DNA of 64,000 bases, from contig OV121081.1 of assembly GCA_921293015.1 (NCBI GenBank), forward strand, positions 24,121,158 to 24,185,157, given 5' to 3'. The translations under genes and the position numbers were made by a program. Numbering within the stretch: position 1 is the stretch's first letter; every line of letters begins with the position of its first letter. The notes under the pieces were generated by a model. It was given only the letters and a program-made list of their open reading frames with translations, did not search any database and was not told the DNA's origin. This document shows, in pieces, positions 39,001 to 49,292 of the stretch. This stretch comes from Phorcus lineatus. Taxonomy: Eukaryota; Mollusca; Gastropoda; Trochida; Trochidae.

Positions 39001-40291
39001 CGCTTGATGGTCATGCATGGACTAACTGACTGAAGGACAGAATTAGTTCGAGAGTTATTGGTAATGTGGCAATATATCAACTCTGACCGATATTTGGATG
39101 GAAACCTTTTGACATCGCTTGTTGTTGAAAACCTTGACGAAGTAAACAGGTGCAATGAAGCATGGTGTTTTTTAGGGTGTGCAATCATCGGGAACGGGCG
39201 TTCGCAAGCTTGGTGTTGAGAGAAAAACATATTGCTGACTCATTTATCAATAACAAAAACATGGACATATTTTTTTGGACGAGTCACTGGCTCACTTACC
39301 CTACACAGCCTCGCTTTGAAACGGGTTTGAGAGAACAGTAATATTTCAAAGTTAATATTTGGAAAACAATTTAATCATACCCAAACACGAATACCGGAGG
39401 CTTTCGAAATAAATCATGTACATTATCAAAACGATTAGTTTGAATTTGTCAAACGTAAGTAAAAGTAACACACTAAAGATAATAGCGAATTAAGGGGATA
39501 AATGAGAAATAAAGATAACAAATCAATATCTATGTTATAACCACAAGCAGTGCAATTATTTGAATGTTATTTCTATACCGATCGATATCAGATCTATTAC
39601 ATCGATAAAATCTATAGAGAATGCATTATATTCCCACCTATTCCGCATATAAACAATACAAGTAATTGGACAGGCCATGAGAAATCGATGTGTCGGAATT
39701 TGAGACTGCCTCGAGACGAAACGTTCATAAAATCCACACACTTTCGATGTTTAGTAACATAGTTATCAAAAATCAGTTTGGCTTATTCGGATTGTATAAG
39801 GTTTTTCACTGGGGTTTGTAAATATCATCACCTAAGCTGGTATTACATGCTAGCGGTTAGTTTATTGTTTTTATCGATATACTTCTATGCTTGTATTGAT
39901 TCTATTAAATATGTAAAGAAAAGTATGCCAACATTAGGCCTAATATTAGTCCATAGTGCAGTAAAAACTGTGATCATGCATAGTTTGTATTGAAGATGTA
40001 ATGTTAATGCATTATCACTGAAATATAGCTGAAACAATTTAAACAGAACTGTCGCTATCTAGCTCAACCCACGATGGCTGTCAACTCTAATTAAGGTAAC
40101 CGTGAATAATTAAACACGCTAGTCGTTACCTGCAACGCTCCTGCCCAGCACAGCCAAAACAGCACAATCTTTGGGTTCCTGAATCTCTGGCAACAAGATG
40201 GTTGTATGGGTCCCCATTTACACTTTCCCCCGTCATCAGGGTCAACATTATTATCCTGCATCGACTCGGGGACGGGTGTTGAGTCGGCCAT
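29708..40291 (-). CDS. SLCO4A1-like: Solute carrier organic anion transporter (SLCO/OATP), SLCO4A1-like, 11 coding exons
   Basis: Plasma-membrane carrier of the OATP family, which moves amphipathic organic anions such as hormones and conjugates without sodium. I joined 11 exons: 40130-40291, 36866-37325, 35062-35164, 33574-33695, 33053-33274, 32205-32294, 31559-31766, 31041-31197, 30768-30934, 30224-30288 and 29708-30069. All introns are GT-AG and all phases close, giving 705 residues plus TGA, within the family range. Visible family marks: STIERRF in exon 2, [10 protein letters not shown] near the end of exon 2, the signature WVGAWWIGFL at residues 252-261, IPAGGGGTFLGG in exon 7, and an extracellular Kazal-like loop (residues ~469-534) with ten cysteines. 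Further marks are FAMGIQWLVVR in exon 10 and GPIIFGKMIDLSCLLWQ in exon 11. The GGGGTFLGG and CLLWQ stretches favour subfamily 4A. The start ATG at 40291 is the first in frame with the family N-terminus. Substrate cannot be read from sequence. Confidence 0.95.
30224..30288 (-). CDS. SLCO4A1-like: SLCO4A1-like coding exon 10
   Basis: 65 nt. Encodes CVPGDQRSFAMGIQWLVVRC, one of the most conserved OATP blocks. Enters in phase 2 and leaves in phase 1 at CTAG|GTAGGT. Confidence 0.95.
30440..30795. repeat. 67-bp minisatellite spanning the exon 9 splice donor
   Basis: Units start at about 30500, 30565, 30632, 30699 and 30766, with 67-bp spacing (65 in the most distal), plus a partial unit from 30440. 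Each carries 'gagtgtgactgtgagtgagg' and 'gtgagcgagggcattattta'. The exon-proximal unit contains the last ~25 nt of exon 9 and its donor, so intronic units repeat the donor. It is intact at 30565 and 30632 and altered at 30500 and 30699. Use of a distal donor would meet TAA directly after the junction codon. Confidence 0.9.
30768..30934 (-). CDS. SLCO4A1-like: SLCO4A1-like coding exon 9
   Basis: 167 nt. Completes the Kazal-like loop (NCSC, NATD, TCESPCPW: four more cysteines and two possible glycosylation sites), then a membrane segment and GIPSLTVTLR. The last ~25 nt of the exon and its donor CTCAG|GTAAAT are the first unit of a 67-bp minisatellite that continues into the intron. Confidence 0.94.
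31041..31197 (-). CDS. SLCO4A1-like: SLCO4A1-like coding exon 8 (Kazal-like loop)
   Basis: 157 nt. Encodes the extracellular Kazal-like domain, with cysteines at residues 469, 473, 475, 484, 495 and 499. It includes [20 protein letters not shown], the core of the large extracellular loop in OATPs. Ends in phase 0 at ACG|GTAATG. Confidence 0.96.
31559..31766 (-). CDS. SLCO4A1-like: SLCO4A1-like coding exon 7
   Basis: 208 nt. Encodes IPAGGGGTFLGGYLVKRFNL, a diagnostic OATP block, then a membrane segment (ASSATVMILAFIFLVHC) and the start of the large extracellular loop. Donor GTGAGT. Confidence 0.95.
32205..32294 (-). CDS. SLCO4A1-like: SLCO4A1-like coding exon 6
   Basis: 90 nt. Encodes GGFSAFMPKFLEYQFSIPAS, the conserved family block before membrane segment 8. 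Donor GTAAGT. The acceptor, TTGTAG, is weaker than the others but the reading frame requires it. Confidence 0.93.
32295..33052. other. SLCO intron 5
   Basis: AT-rich intron with several T or A runs. I see no repeat family or conserved element in it. Confidence 0.8.
33053..33274 (-). CDS. SLCO4A1-like: SLCO4A1-like coding exon 5
   Basis: 222 nt. Encodes a highly charged intracellular loop rich in Lys, Glu and Ser, and then the next membrane segment, LLTNPTFMFINLVGATE. The NPTF...GATE block matches the family. The loop looks low-complexity and poorly conserved. Confidence 0.93.
33574..33695 (-). CDS. SLCO4A1-like: SLCO4A1-like coding exon 4 (OATP signature)
   Basis: 122 nt. Carries DNIKWVGAWWIGFLL, the OATP superfamily signature at the extracellular edge of a membrane segment, followed by the hydrophobic run SGFLAVFISVPLAGFP. 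Ends in phase 1 at CCAG|GTAACT. Confidence 0.95.
33811..34010 (-). mobile_element. tRNA-derived SINE remnant in SLCO intron 3
   Basis: On the minus strand, 'tagctccattggtaga' (33974-33989) resembles a Pol III A box and 'ggggttcgcttc' (33944-33955) a decayed B box, at tRNA-like spacing. A body without coding potential follows. Too degraded to be a tRNA gene. Confidence 0.5.
34582..34892. mobile_element. MITE-like hairpin element in SLCO intron 3
   Basis: Terminal inverted repeats of about 21 bp (catcctgctaaatcagcgta against tacgccgatttagcaggatg, one mismatch) enclose about 310 bp. A second inner inverted pair lies around the words 'ccagccaatgaga' and 'ccattggctg'. There is no coding capacity. 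Target duplications are not clear. Confidence 0.6.
34940..35050. mobile_element. Small palindromic MITE, diverged copy, in SLCO intron 3
   Basis: About 111 bp, with arms built on 'ttttcgaagctctctta' and 'ctaagatag' and their complements. It is the same family as the better preserved copy at 44991-45103. It ends about 11 bp from the exon 3 donor. Confidence 0.75.
35062..35164 (-). CDS. SLCO4A1-like: SLCO4A1-like coding exon 3
   Basis: 103 nt. Reads VYFAFVILGTAVGYLAGGEMLN after the split glycine codon, corresponding to membrane segment 4 of the family, and ends in phase 2 at CCAG|GTAAGA. A palindromic MITE lies 11 bp into the following intron. Confidence 0.93.
35165..36865. other. SLCO intron 2
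   Basis: AT-rich. A 104-codon open stretch on the plus strand at 35829-36143 has no recognisable domain. Nothing else seen. Confidence 0.75.
36866..37325 (-). CDS. SLCO4A1-like: SLCO4A1-like coding exon 2
   Basis: Largest internal exon, 460 nt, residues 55-207 plus one base. It begins GFVVSGVVNVILSTIERRF, completing membrane segment 1 and the first loop, then carries SGYDIASAICLLPVSYFGGYG, GLGSFLFALPHF and [21 protein letters not shown], all conserved OATP blocks. A cysteine-containing extracellular loop (residues about 136-160) has NNNT, a possible N-glycosylation site. Acceptor TTCAACAG, donor GTGAGT. Confidence 0.95.
37326..40129. other. SLCO intron 1
   Basis: First intron, 2.8 kb. Apart from a two-copy 42-bp tandem repeat at 38937-39020 I recognise nothing. 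A 111-codon open stretch on the minus strand (38342-38677) matches no family known to me. Confidence 0.75.
38937..39020. repeat. Two-copy 42-bp tandem repeat
   Basis: Two near-identical 42-bp units (one difference noted) containing a (TA) run and 'ttgatggtcatgcatgg'. Lies in SLCO intron 1. Confidence 0.9.
40130..40291 (-). CDS. SLCO4A1-like: SLCO4A1-like coding exon 1
   Basis: Encodes residues 1-54: an acidic cytoplasmic N-terminus, a CKWGPIQPSCCQRF stretch, and the first half of membrane segment 1 (VLFWLCWAGALQ). It ends in phase 0 at the donor CAG|GTAACG. The ATG lies at 40289-40291. No upstream ATG in frame was preferred. A 5' untranslated exon or promoter could not be identified. Confidence 0.9.
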
Positions 40292-40599
40292 GTTGCACAC
40301 AGTATGTCAGTGTGTGTGACAGATCGAGCTCCTCTCAGCGTTGAGGGACACCGAATCCTACAAAGGTCTCCCTGCTTGACTGCACACAGGTAAAGCGTCA
40401 GGTGAACAAAGGCTGCTCTCAGGTAACCGGTTCCAGGACACTGCGTCCCTCCGGCCTTTAATGCAACTCCCCCGCTCAGGTAAACTGGTTCTGTAAATAC
40501 GTAATAAATAATGCAGTACCGTCCATACGCTAATCTGTGCAATAGAGACTAAGCTATAAAAGAAACGTATTTACATATAATCTTCTTCAGTAGAATCAC

Positions 40600-41930
40600 G
40601 GCTCGCTGTCAGCTTCTTGCATCTATATCCACGAAACACTTTGTTCACGATTTTTGAAAGAGGTTTATCATTTATTTGTTATCACTGAATCAATGGTAAT
40701 CCGTTGCATCTGTAGCAACTTATTGGTATCAAATAGCCGCATCGATATCCACGAATTATGTCAATAAATTGCACATTGTCAATAAATGCATTAGATTCAA
40801 TGAATCATTGCAAATCTGTTGCATTTTAAACCACTTATCATTGTCAATCACATTCGTATATTTCCTCGAATCATTATTAATCAATTAAATCCATAACCAC
40901 GAATAAAATTATCAATCAGGTACATTTATTTCCACAAATCGTTTTCAGTTTTTTTTAATTTTTTTTCCACGAATCATTGTCAATCTGTTAAATCAATAGC
41001 CACTAATCTGGGAACCTATTATGTCTATATCAACAAATTTGCCAACTGGTTGAATCTTTATTAACGAATATGTAAACTACTTGAATCTATTTAAACGAAT
41101 ACGTAAACTGGTTGAATCTATATCAACGAATACGTAAACTGGTTGATTCTATATCAACGAATGTGTGAACTGGTTGAATCTATATCAACCAATCTGTCAA
41201 CTGGTTACATCTATATGAATCTGTCAACCTGTTGTATCTACACAAACGAATCTTTCAATATGTTGCATTTATATCAACGATTCTGTCAACCTGTTGTACG
41301 TCCATCCACAAATCTGACTATCTGCTGCATCTATATCCACAAATCTGTCAACCTGCTGTACGTACATCCACAAATCTGTCAATCTGTTGAATCTATTTCC
41401 CCGATTATGTCAACCTGCTGTACGTACATCCACAAATCTGTCAATCTGTTGAATCTATTTCCACGACTTTGTCAACCTGCTGTACGTACATCCATAAATC
41501 TGTCAATCTGTTGAATCTATTTCCACGACTATGTCAACCTGCTGTACGTACATCCACAAATCTGACTATCTGCTGCATCTATATCCACAAATCTGTCAAC
41601 CTGCTGTACGTACATCCACAAATCTGTCAATCTGTTGAATCTATTTCCCCGATTATGTCAACCTGCTGTACGTACATCCACAAATCTGTCAATCTGTTGA
41701 ATCTATTTCCACGACTTTGTCAACCTGCTGTACGTACATCCATAAATCTGTCAATCTGTTGAATCTATTTCCACGACTTTGTCAACCTGCTGTACGTACA
41801 TCCACAAATCTGTCTATCTGTTGAATCTATTTCCACGAATATGTCAGTGACAACAGGTTTTGTCATATCCATGCATCGATCAACATATTCCATCTCTACA
41901 CTAATCTGTTACAACCTCCGCCTGAGTGGA
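40600..41930. repeat. 62-bp minisatellite with higher-order structure, upstream of SLCO
   Basis: Core at about 41280-41850 has exact 62-bp spacing (for example 41349, 41411, 41473, 41535). Each unit consists of two related ~31-bp halves: 'caacctgctgtacgtacatc' begins one and 'caatctgttgaatctatttc' the other. Units 248 bp apart (4 x 62) are more alike than neighbours, a higher-order repeat. Flanks degrade gradually to about 40600 and 41930. Long plus-strand open frames here follow from the repeat and are not taken as genes. Confidence 0.9.
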
Positions 41931-43548
41931 TGGTGGATTTTTCACCAAATATGATTCCATAGATTTAAGTGAACTAGTGTCATCCGTGCAACAGTCACGT
42001 GGAAGAAAATGTAAGCAATACATTAATATTCTCCGTCAATCTATTTGAGTAATATCAATGAATATTTGCTCGACCAACCTGTTGACCCCAAGGCGCGCTG
42101 TCGAAGGGAGAAGGAAATATGATTTTCTCAAAATGTCGTCAATTTTCTCACGGGCTTGTTATAATCCGTATTTGTCAGAGAGACTCGAGAGAGAGAACGA
42201 CACCTTAATGATGTCACCTCGCCTTGAAATGAATTTAAACGAAACTGCCATCTCTAGATTTAGCATCGTATGTATAGAAACGTCTCAATAACGTCAAAGA
42301 AATGAAAATCATGTTTCTGCAGTATAACGACACGTAAATATACACGGAAACAGCTAAAGATAAAAAATAAATTCAGTTCGCTGACCAGCTGGCAATGGCG
42401 TAAGAGACCCTTTTAAAAGAATAACATTACCTGCTAAAGCTCTTAAATAGGACTGCATAGAACATGGAGATCATTTAGAGAAGTTGGCGTATGGTATAGA
42501 TTGTCCGTTTTGAGTAATGGAAGTTTTCCTGTACCGAGTACACAGCAAAGCGGAAAGAGGTGAACATATTGAGAAAACTGTTATCTTTATCTCTTGTAGA
42601 CAGTTGATATTGAGAGAATCTGTAACAAATGTATATATAGCAAAAGGAAAATCGGATACGCCGGGAATTGTATTGCTGAAAAATAAGTCCTAGAAAAACT
42701 GCATCAAAGGAAACAATATTTTGACACCTATCATGCGTTACAAATCAGCAGAGTAGCCTCCATTACTTTTTTTTCATATGCATGGAAGTTGTCTATGAAC
42801 GAATTTGTTTTACCGCGGACGTATTTTTTCAGTGATGCAAATCCATGAGCTCTGTAACATGTGAAGGCTTTTGGTTTGGCTTGATTAACAGAAATGTGTT
42901 TGAAAGCAATCAAAGTACTTTGAAGAAGTAACGACTTGGTTCCATACTTGAAATTAACCTTTATTTCTGGGTCCCCTCCGCCGATTTAAAACCGGGTTCC
43001 CTCCGCTGCCTTGTTGATTTCTTAATTTGGCAATAACTAATTACTTACTCAAGCAAATCACTTTGAATTGCACTGAAATCTTTTTTTTGCGACCGATAAA
43101 AACTGTGTATGACGATATTTTTAACATTCAAGCTTCTTAAGGATAGGAAAATACACTTTTAGACTGGCCATCCCCGCTTCGAAAACAAAAGTGCGATATA
43201 CTTCAACTTTATATGGTAATTTTTCTTGAAGTTTGTGCAACCAAACGCTGTACCAATATATTCATTTTTCATATCCTGACTATTCTCAGTTAAATTCAAC
43301 CATTTAAACCTCGACAATTAGGAGAAACGAGCAATGGTATCGGACACCTATCTTTGTCGTAATGTTAGGGCGTTTTAGATGGTACCAATATAAATTGACA
43401 TCATTATGCTGAAATATCAAAAACCAAATTCCTGACGGTTGAAATATACTAAAGGTAAAATTGAAACATTAAAAAAGATGAATTGGAAAGATTGGAACTA
43501 GAGGATTTTAAGAAGGAACTGAAGGAGAAAACGTCTGTGATGTATTGT
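41931..43548. other. No gene seen
   Basis: AT-rich intergenic. A 60-codon minus-strand frame at 42731-42913 is not recognised. Confidence 0.6.
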
Positions 43549-43784
43549 GAGATGAGGTGATTTTGGGTTTAATGCCGCTTACGAGAGTATTTAACTAATA
43601 TCACGACAGCAAGTGTTTTTGCAGGGAGAAAAGCACGCATAGCTATATGTGGCTATGCATTGCGGTGAAACCTGTGAGCATCGACTGGAACTAGCGAACC
43701 ATGGGTGGTACTGCGCTAAACTTCGATGAAGCATTGCGTGAAGGAACAGTTCTCTACTGCAGATAAAGTTAGACCCTGGCGGGG
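43549..43784 (-). mobile_element. S1 SINE lacking the tRNA head
   Basis: Tail and body present ('gcatcgactggaactagcga', 'gttctctactgcagataaag'). It stops at 'ctggcgggg', where the head should begin. Confidence 0.85.
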
Positions 43785-44434
43785 TTCTATGTATATTGCG
43801 AGAAGTCCTCGCTAAAATAAGAGAAAGTAAAATAAAATAAAATTTATCAACGTATTTCTAACGGTTTTGGTACTCAATGAATTATTCTTCTTATATTGTC
43901 ATCTCAAACCATTATCAGCTCGTTAATTTCTATATTGAAACACTTTCTCAAAAGACTCCAAGTGACCTAGCCTAACCCGAAAGATAACAATGGTCCTAAG
44001 AGGCTGAATACTGCACCACAAGATAAGTCGACGATTATCTCCAGGTATTCGTTCCGAAAACTCGTTTTCATACCTCACTGCGCATTCTCACAGTTGGCAA
44101 TTAGACAGCAGCGGCGGGTCAAGATGCCCCGACCCACCTTCTTGGTCCGTGTTCATACGAAGTACGATTGAGTTTATATCATATTTTGTAAAAGCCTGTT
44201 ACGCTCTGTATCGGCGATTATACCTTTATCTGCTTAAAAATACCATTTGAGATAAAATCAAATCCTTAAATCAATTTATTTCTGAAAATATCATTAACTA
44301 TTTTCTTGTCATTACTATTTAGCGATGTCAAAATTGTTCCTAGAAATGGAGAAAATGGGATACGAAAGAAGCGTACGTAAAATATCAGCTTGTACTCATG
44401 AATGTGACAAAAGGATGTACATGGTATGTATAAG

Positions 44435-44740
44435 GTGAGGTGAGTGAGATGAGTTGGTGTTCAACGCCGCTTTCAAGATTATTTCACTTATATCGCGGCT
44501 GCTAGTATTATTGCAGGGAGAAAGCCCGCAACACCATTGTGGCTATGCGTTGCGGTGAAACCTGCGAGCATCGGCTGGAACTAGCGAACCATGGGTGATT
44601 CTGCGCTGAAATTCAGTGTAGCATTGCACCCAAACCTGACTGCGTGTAGAACAGTTCTCTACTGCAGACAAAGTTGCCGAGCCCCTGGCGGGATTTGATC
44701 CGAAGCCGAACGCGCTAACCACTGCGCTATCCCGCCTCCG
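44435..44740 (-). mobile_element. S1 tRNA-SINE with B-box deletion
   Basis: Flanked by 'gtatgtataag' and 'gtacgtataag' (44424-44434, 44741-44751; one mismatch). The head joins 'ggcgggatt' to 'gatccgaagccg', so about 17 bp including the B box are missing. This copy could no longer be transcribed from its own promoter. Confidence 0.92.
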
Positions 44741-44990
44741 GTACGTATAAGTAAAGAGGTTTTAGTATCTTTTAGCTTTGAACGGAGTGTATTAAGGATG
44801 GCAAATCTCTGTGTGAAGAGCTGTGTGAATTGTTTGGACTCGCATTCGGCGAAATTATGAATAGTATCATAGTAAAGCTTATCGGGTTTGAACAGTGACA
44901 CTTTGAGGTTATAAAGTTGGAAAACCAGACAAGATTAAAGTAAACTTGTCAAACGTAATTTTAGACTTTTTTTCTAAGCAGTCTACAGAA

Positions 44991-45103
44991 CAGGGCCTAG
45001 ATTTTCGAAGCTCTCTTAGTGGTAAGATAGTCGTAAGCCAATGCTAATTGATGGTACTTACGACTATCTTAGCGCTAAGAGAGCTTCGAAAATCTAGGCC
45101 CTG
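44991..45103. mobile_element. Near-perfect palindromic MITE (113 bp)
   Basis: Arms of about 47 bp ('cagggcctagattttcgaag' and 'cttcgaaaatctaggccctg' at the ends, 'taagatagtcgtaag' further in) pair almost without mismatch around an ~18-nt loop. A diverged relative lies at 34940-35050. Confidence 0.9.
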
Positions 45104-45182
45104 ATAGATAGGTGTTTTATAGATTATGTAATTAGTGTGCATGAAAACAAGTATTTTTATCGTATATTTTTCTTTTCATGAC

Positions 45183-46010
45183 TGTCACGGTGTAACGATA
45201 TCTAAACTCAGACGAGACCCGTTTATCCGACAGAAAGATAAAAAAAGAAAATAATCAAGCCAATAATAACTAGATAGAAGCAAATCAGTGAATCAAGTGA
45301 TTTATTTGCAGTCTTAACAAGACGATAACCGGGTACAGCAACAAGCTACCCGTAATCCACTCAACAGGAGTGAACGACTAATTATGAAAGTCAACAACCC
45401 ATGAATAAACAAATAGGCAAACTGTAGGGAATCACTCTAGCATACCCCCAGACGTTGTAACAACAAGATAAGCTAATGGCCGTCTTAACGAGATAGCATC
45501 AATAAGACAAATCAACACTTGGCGGGATTGTACAAGGGGAGTGACGGGACACAGGTGGACTAAAAATAGGGATGAATAAACAACAAGCACACAGTACTGT
45601 AGATGATCCCTTATCACTAATTGAGTGAGTAAATGAATAAGAACACTAGTTTAGGTATAGAAGAACTTATAAAATAATAGGAGGGAAGGTAAGGTCAAAA
45701 CTGTAAGTTCTTAAAGGAAGTGATCACATACTCCAGAAAGGTACAGAGAAAAAATAAAGGAATATCAACCTCACCAATTTACTTCCAGCGTCCCAGGTCA
45801 ACCCGTGACCTCACCCCGCAAGGATCAAGTCAAGACTCAAGGTACCATAGCTTAGCCCGCTATTTATAGGCTCCGTTCGGACGTCGGAGAAAACCAGGCC
45901 GTGCCCCAAGAGAAGATGATAGCTTATCTTAAGGATATCGCGAAGCTGTGTTTCTTTGCGAAACTAAATTATCCCTAGCTCCATAAATATTTAAGTTATA
46001 GAGCCCTACA
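45183..46010 (-). mobile_element. Solo LTR
   Basis: On the minus strand it starts TGTAGGGC and ends CCGTGACA (TG...CA), with a TATA box 'gcctataaatagcg' and AATAAA downstream. Flanks 'atgac' (45178-45182) and 'atggc' (46011-46015) look like a 5-bp target duplication with one change. There is no primer-binding site or internal region on either side, so this is a solo LTR of a retrotransposon, 828 bp. No protein-coding part remains. Confidence 0.65.
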
Positions 46011-46551
46011 ATGGCTTATTGTAAAGGGCGCAAACTCCCCTATAAGTAGATATAAATAAATATAACATGAGCATTGGCATATTAATGCTACATGTAAAAA
46101 GGCTGATAAATGGAGCATGAAAATGACATTTGAACATATAAAAATAGCCACAGTCAGCGAATAAAGACATGAATGTTAAAAATGGATACATGAATGTAAA
46201 GTACATAATGTGTACTTTCAATATATACAATAATTGGTGACATTACATAAAAGTACATTAGAGGAGGGGCGGGAAAAAGGTCGCACGCTCGAACCGCGTG
46301 AAAATGACTAATATACGAGATGTTTTTAATTCTTATCACCCAATATAGCATTATGATTCGTATCGAAGCTGATTAAATGAAAGTCACAAATCCTAATTAT
46401 AAAATGTTAAGAATTGGAATACAGAGTTTCAGTGTTGGAATGACCATTTACAGTTTACATCCCTTTTGTTTTACTCATTTCACTTACTAATTAGCAAAGT
46501 GATCTAATCAAGCATTTTGCAAATTCAGTTGTCTGGTTTTATAACATAGCA

Positions 46552-46932
46552 GGGGGCGAGATAGCGCAGTGGTTAGCACGTTCGGCTTCGGATCAATAGG
46601 TCTGTGGTTCGAATGGATAACGCAGTGGTTAGCGCGTTCGGCTTCAGATCAGGAGGTCCGTGGTTCGAGCCCGTTCGAATCCCGCCAGGGGCTCTGCAAC
46701 TTTGTGTGCAGTAGAGAACTGTTCTACACGCAGTCAGGTTTGGGTGCAATGCTACACTGAATTTCAGCGCAGTACCACCCATGGTTCGCTAGTTCCAGCC
46801 GATGCTCGCAGGTTTCACCGCAATGAATAGCCACAATGGTGTTGCGGGCTTTCTCCCTCCAATAATGCTAGCAGCCGCAATATAAGTGAAATAATCTTGA
46901 AAGCGGCGTTAAACCCCAACTCAATCACTCAC
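46552..46932 (+). mobile_element. S1 tRNA-SINE with duplicated tRNA head
   Basis: Flanked by the perfect 12-bp duplication 'tataacatagca' (46540-46551, 46933-46944). The tRNA-like head occurs twice in tandem ('gcagtggttagcacgttcgg' near 46566, 'gcagtggttagcgcgttcgg' near 46622), each with its own A box and B-box sequence, before one S1 body and tail. Confidence 0.92.
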
Positions 46933-46944
46933 TATAACATAGCA

Positions 46945-49286
46945 TGCACAATAACCACCCTACTCAAATGGTAGTTACAGCATAGAACTTTTAACTAAAA
47001 CAAGACAGATTTTTAACACCACCATTTGTCTTCAGGTATGCGACATCGATTTATTGCCATAAAAGACATTATATCCCAATACTGTTCGAACAATTAGTTT
47101 CAAACAACTAACTTAATAACTAAAAAAGTTTCTATTCTATTTCAGAGATCACAATGATTACCAAACAGTAAATATACAATATTTCTGATATTTAATCTGC
47201 TATTTTTGTGATTTTCCTCCATGTAATGTTTATGACAGTTTGGTGTTTTAAGAAATAACATTACTTTTCTATGTCTTATGTATTCTTCTTTCAAAAACTG
47301 TAGAGTATCAGGATATGTATTGTTTAGCAACCATGGTATCTTGATGGTAATCGTCTTCCAGTGTCCTTGATAATACTTCCATGATATATACAATACTTCC
47401 ATGATATATTGTCTCGCCTAATAAAACTTTAATCGGGATATATCGTCTTGATACACATGTCTAATGACTTGATCTTTGGTTGAATTTCCCACATGGAAGA
47501 ATACATCCTTTGTTAACTATAGCATAATGTTCTTATACTCCTCACACATTCACCCCTAGTACCATTTACCAGAAAACCAATTATCTCAGATCATCTTCCC
47601 TTGAGTATTACAATGAACAGAACTAACAAATAAAATTGTTGGTATTAGATGAGGTATTACCATTCTTTCTATCCCGAGGATGGAAACCTTACTATTTGGA
47701 ACAAACTAAGGAATAAGACTTTAAAAGTGGGGAGAACTTGCCACTTCATTGGCAGCAAAAAAAAGGTATCAGTGAAGAGTTGTAACTCTAAGCAACTTTC
47801 TTTACATCAAGACCAAAGCACACTGTAACAAGTCTAAGCAATGCTCACAGGAGCAGTTTCATTAGCTTATAAAATCTCAATGAAATCTTATTCAATTAGA
47901 AGCTTTCCTGATAAAAAGTCCAAGGGCCAATATGTGAAGATATTAAATCGAATCACCTTTGGTGATGCTAGTAACTGATCATTACAGCAAATATTTCATT
48001 CCTGAAAGCAACCATAGCATTTCATTAAGAATTATTTGGTTTTAGTGTTAAAATACCTTAAATGTGAATGTTGTCAACTTTCTAAAATTACGACTAGGTC
48101 ATATAGGTCTGTATGAAAGTCAAGCCATATTGTCAAGCCAGGTTTTTGGTTTTTTTGCTCAAAAAGTAGTATGTCAGTGACATAGGACTTCAAGATTTTT
48201 AAAAGCCTTGATAAAAAGGAACTGCTGAAATTAACTTTATTTGCAAATACAACTAAAAGTCATTCTACCATGAAAACGCAGGATACTCGATTTCGATTGG
48301 TTGCTTTGTCCGATTCATGGGGTATCAATTCATGATTGAAGTTGCTCTGTTTACCTGAAATCAGTTTACAAAGTATTAATACATACATTGACTTCCGACT
48401 ATCCGACTGGTAATTTCTGAGTTGGTATTCTGCATTTAAGTGCGATATTACTCTTTCCAACAGGAATAAACCGTATTTGATTTCGTGTGTTTACATGGAG
48501 ACAGCAGACTGTTCTGATTATATGTCATATTGTGCAAAATAAGAGATTGAGTGATCAATCGGCGTAAACTAAGCTTTCTGCTACGGGGCATGCAGCAGCA
48601 TTCCTTCGAATATGGCAACAAAACAATGACGTCATTCTGCGAGTGTCTGACGTCAATCCTCATCACGACCTCATAGTGGTTTACTGTTAAAGAGTCATCT
48701 ATTTGCTTCATAGGGATGTTTCGGTCTTTGTTTGCTATCAACCCAAGAAAACAGACTGTTTATACGATTCTATAGTTACATTTGTACTACGTACTATGAC
48801 AAAACCATTTAGTGAACATGCAGTATTAGTTTTAACTTTGTTGACGGTTAAATTTATTTTTAATACTAAGACGCAAAATCCCTGATACAGACAAGTTCAT
48901 TTTGTTTCCCAAAGTCTGAAACTTTTACACTGTGCTTTTCGCTAGGAAAAAGAGTTCATCATTAAAATCGTCATGGTAGAATGGAGATAATCCTAGTGTC
49001 TTTTTAAATTGAAACCTCATGCTGCGCATTCAGTTTCAGTTGTGTTCGGTTTCAATTTAAAATTTACTCGCCATCAATCAAGTATAACATGTCTCTGATT
49101 TTCAAAAACACTAGGTTTATCTGCTAAATGACAATTTTGGAATCCTACCTTTTTATCCAAAGTTTGTAAGCTTTGGGTAATATCTCACAACATGTCATGC
49201 AGAAAATCTGTCTTCCAATGTTTTTTTTTTTAAAATAAAAGGTTATTTCACAAATACAAGAAAGATTGATGTTGAAGAGGTATTTG
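46945..49286. other. No gene seen
   Basis: 2.3 kb downstream of IF1. An 86-codon minus frame at 47142-47402 and a 97-codon minus frame at 48448-48741 are not recognised. Confidence 0.6.
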
Positions 49287-49292
49287 TTTATT
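49287..49292 (-). promoter_or_regulatory. ATP5IF1: AATAAA poly(A) signal for IF1
   Basis: Canonical hexamer on the minus strand about 305 nt downstream of the IF1 stop, giving a 3' untranslated region of roughly 320 nt. Confidence 0.6.

Noticed and set aside
40126-40542. 138-codon minus frame covering SLCO exon 1
   Set aside because: It is in a different frame from the conserved N-terminus, which joins correctly to exon 2.
41143-41762. Two long plus-strand open frames of a Cys/Ser-rich repeated peptide
   Set aside because: They are the translation of the 62-bp minisatellite: lack of stops follows from repetition, and no start context, splice signals or conserved domain supports a gene.
44659-44901. 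Small protein frames containing 'AQWLARSASDQ'-like text
   Set aside because: These come from translating the S1 tRNA-like head; the same peptide appears at 46569-46760 for the same reason.
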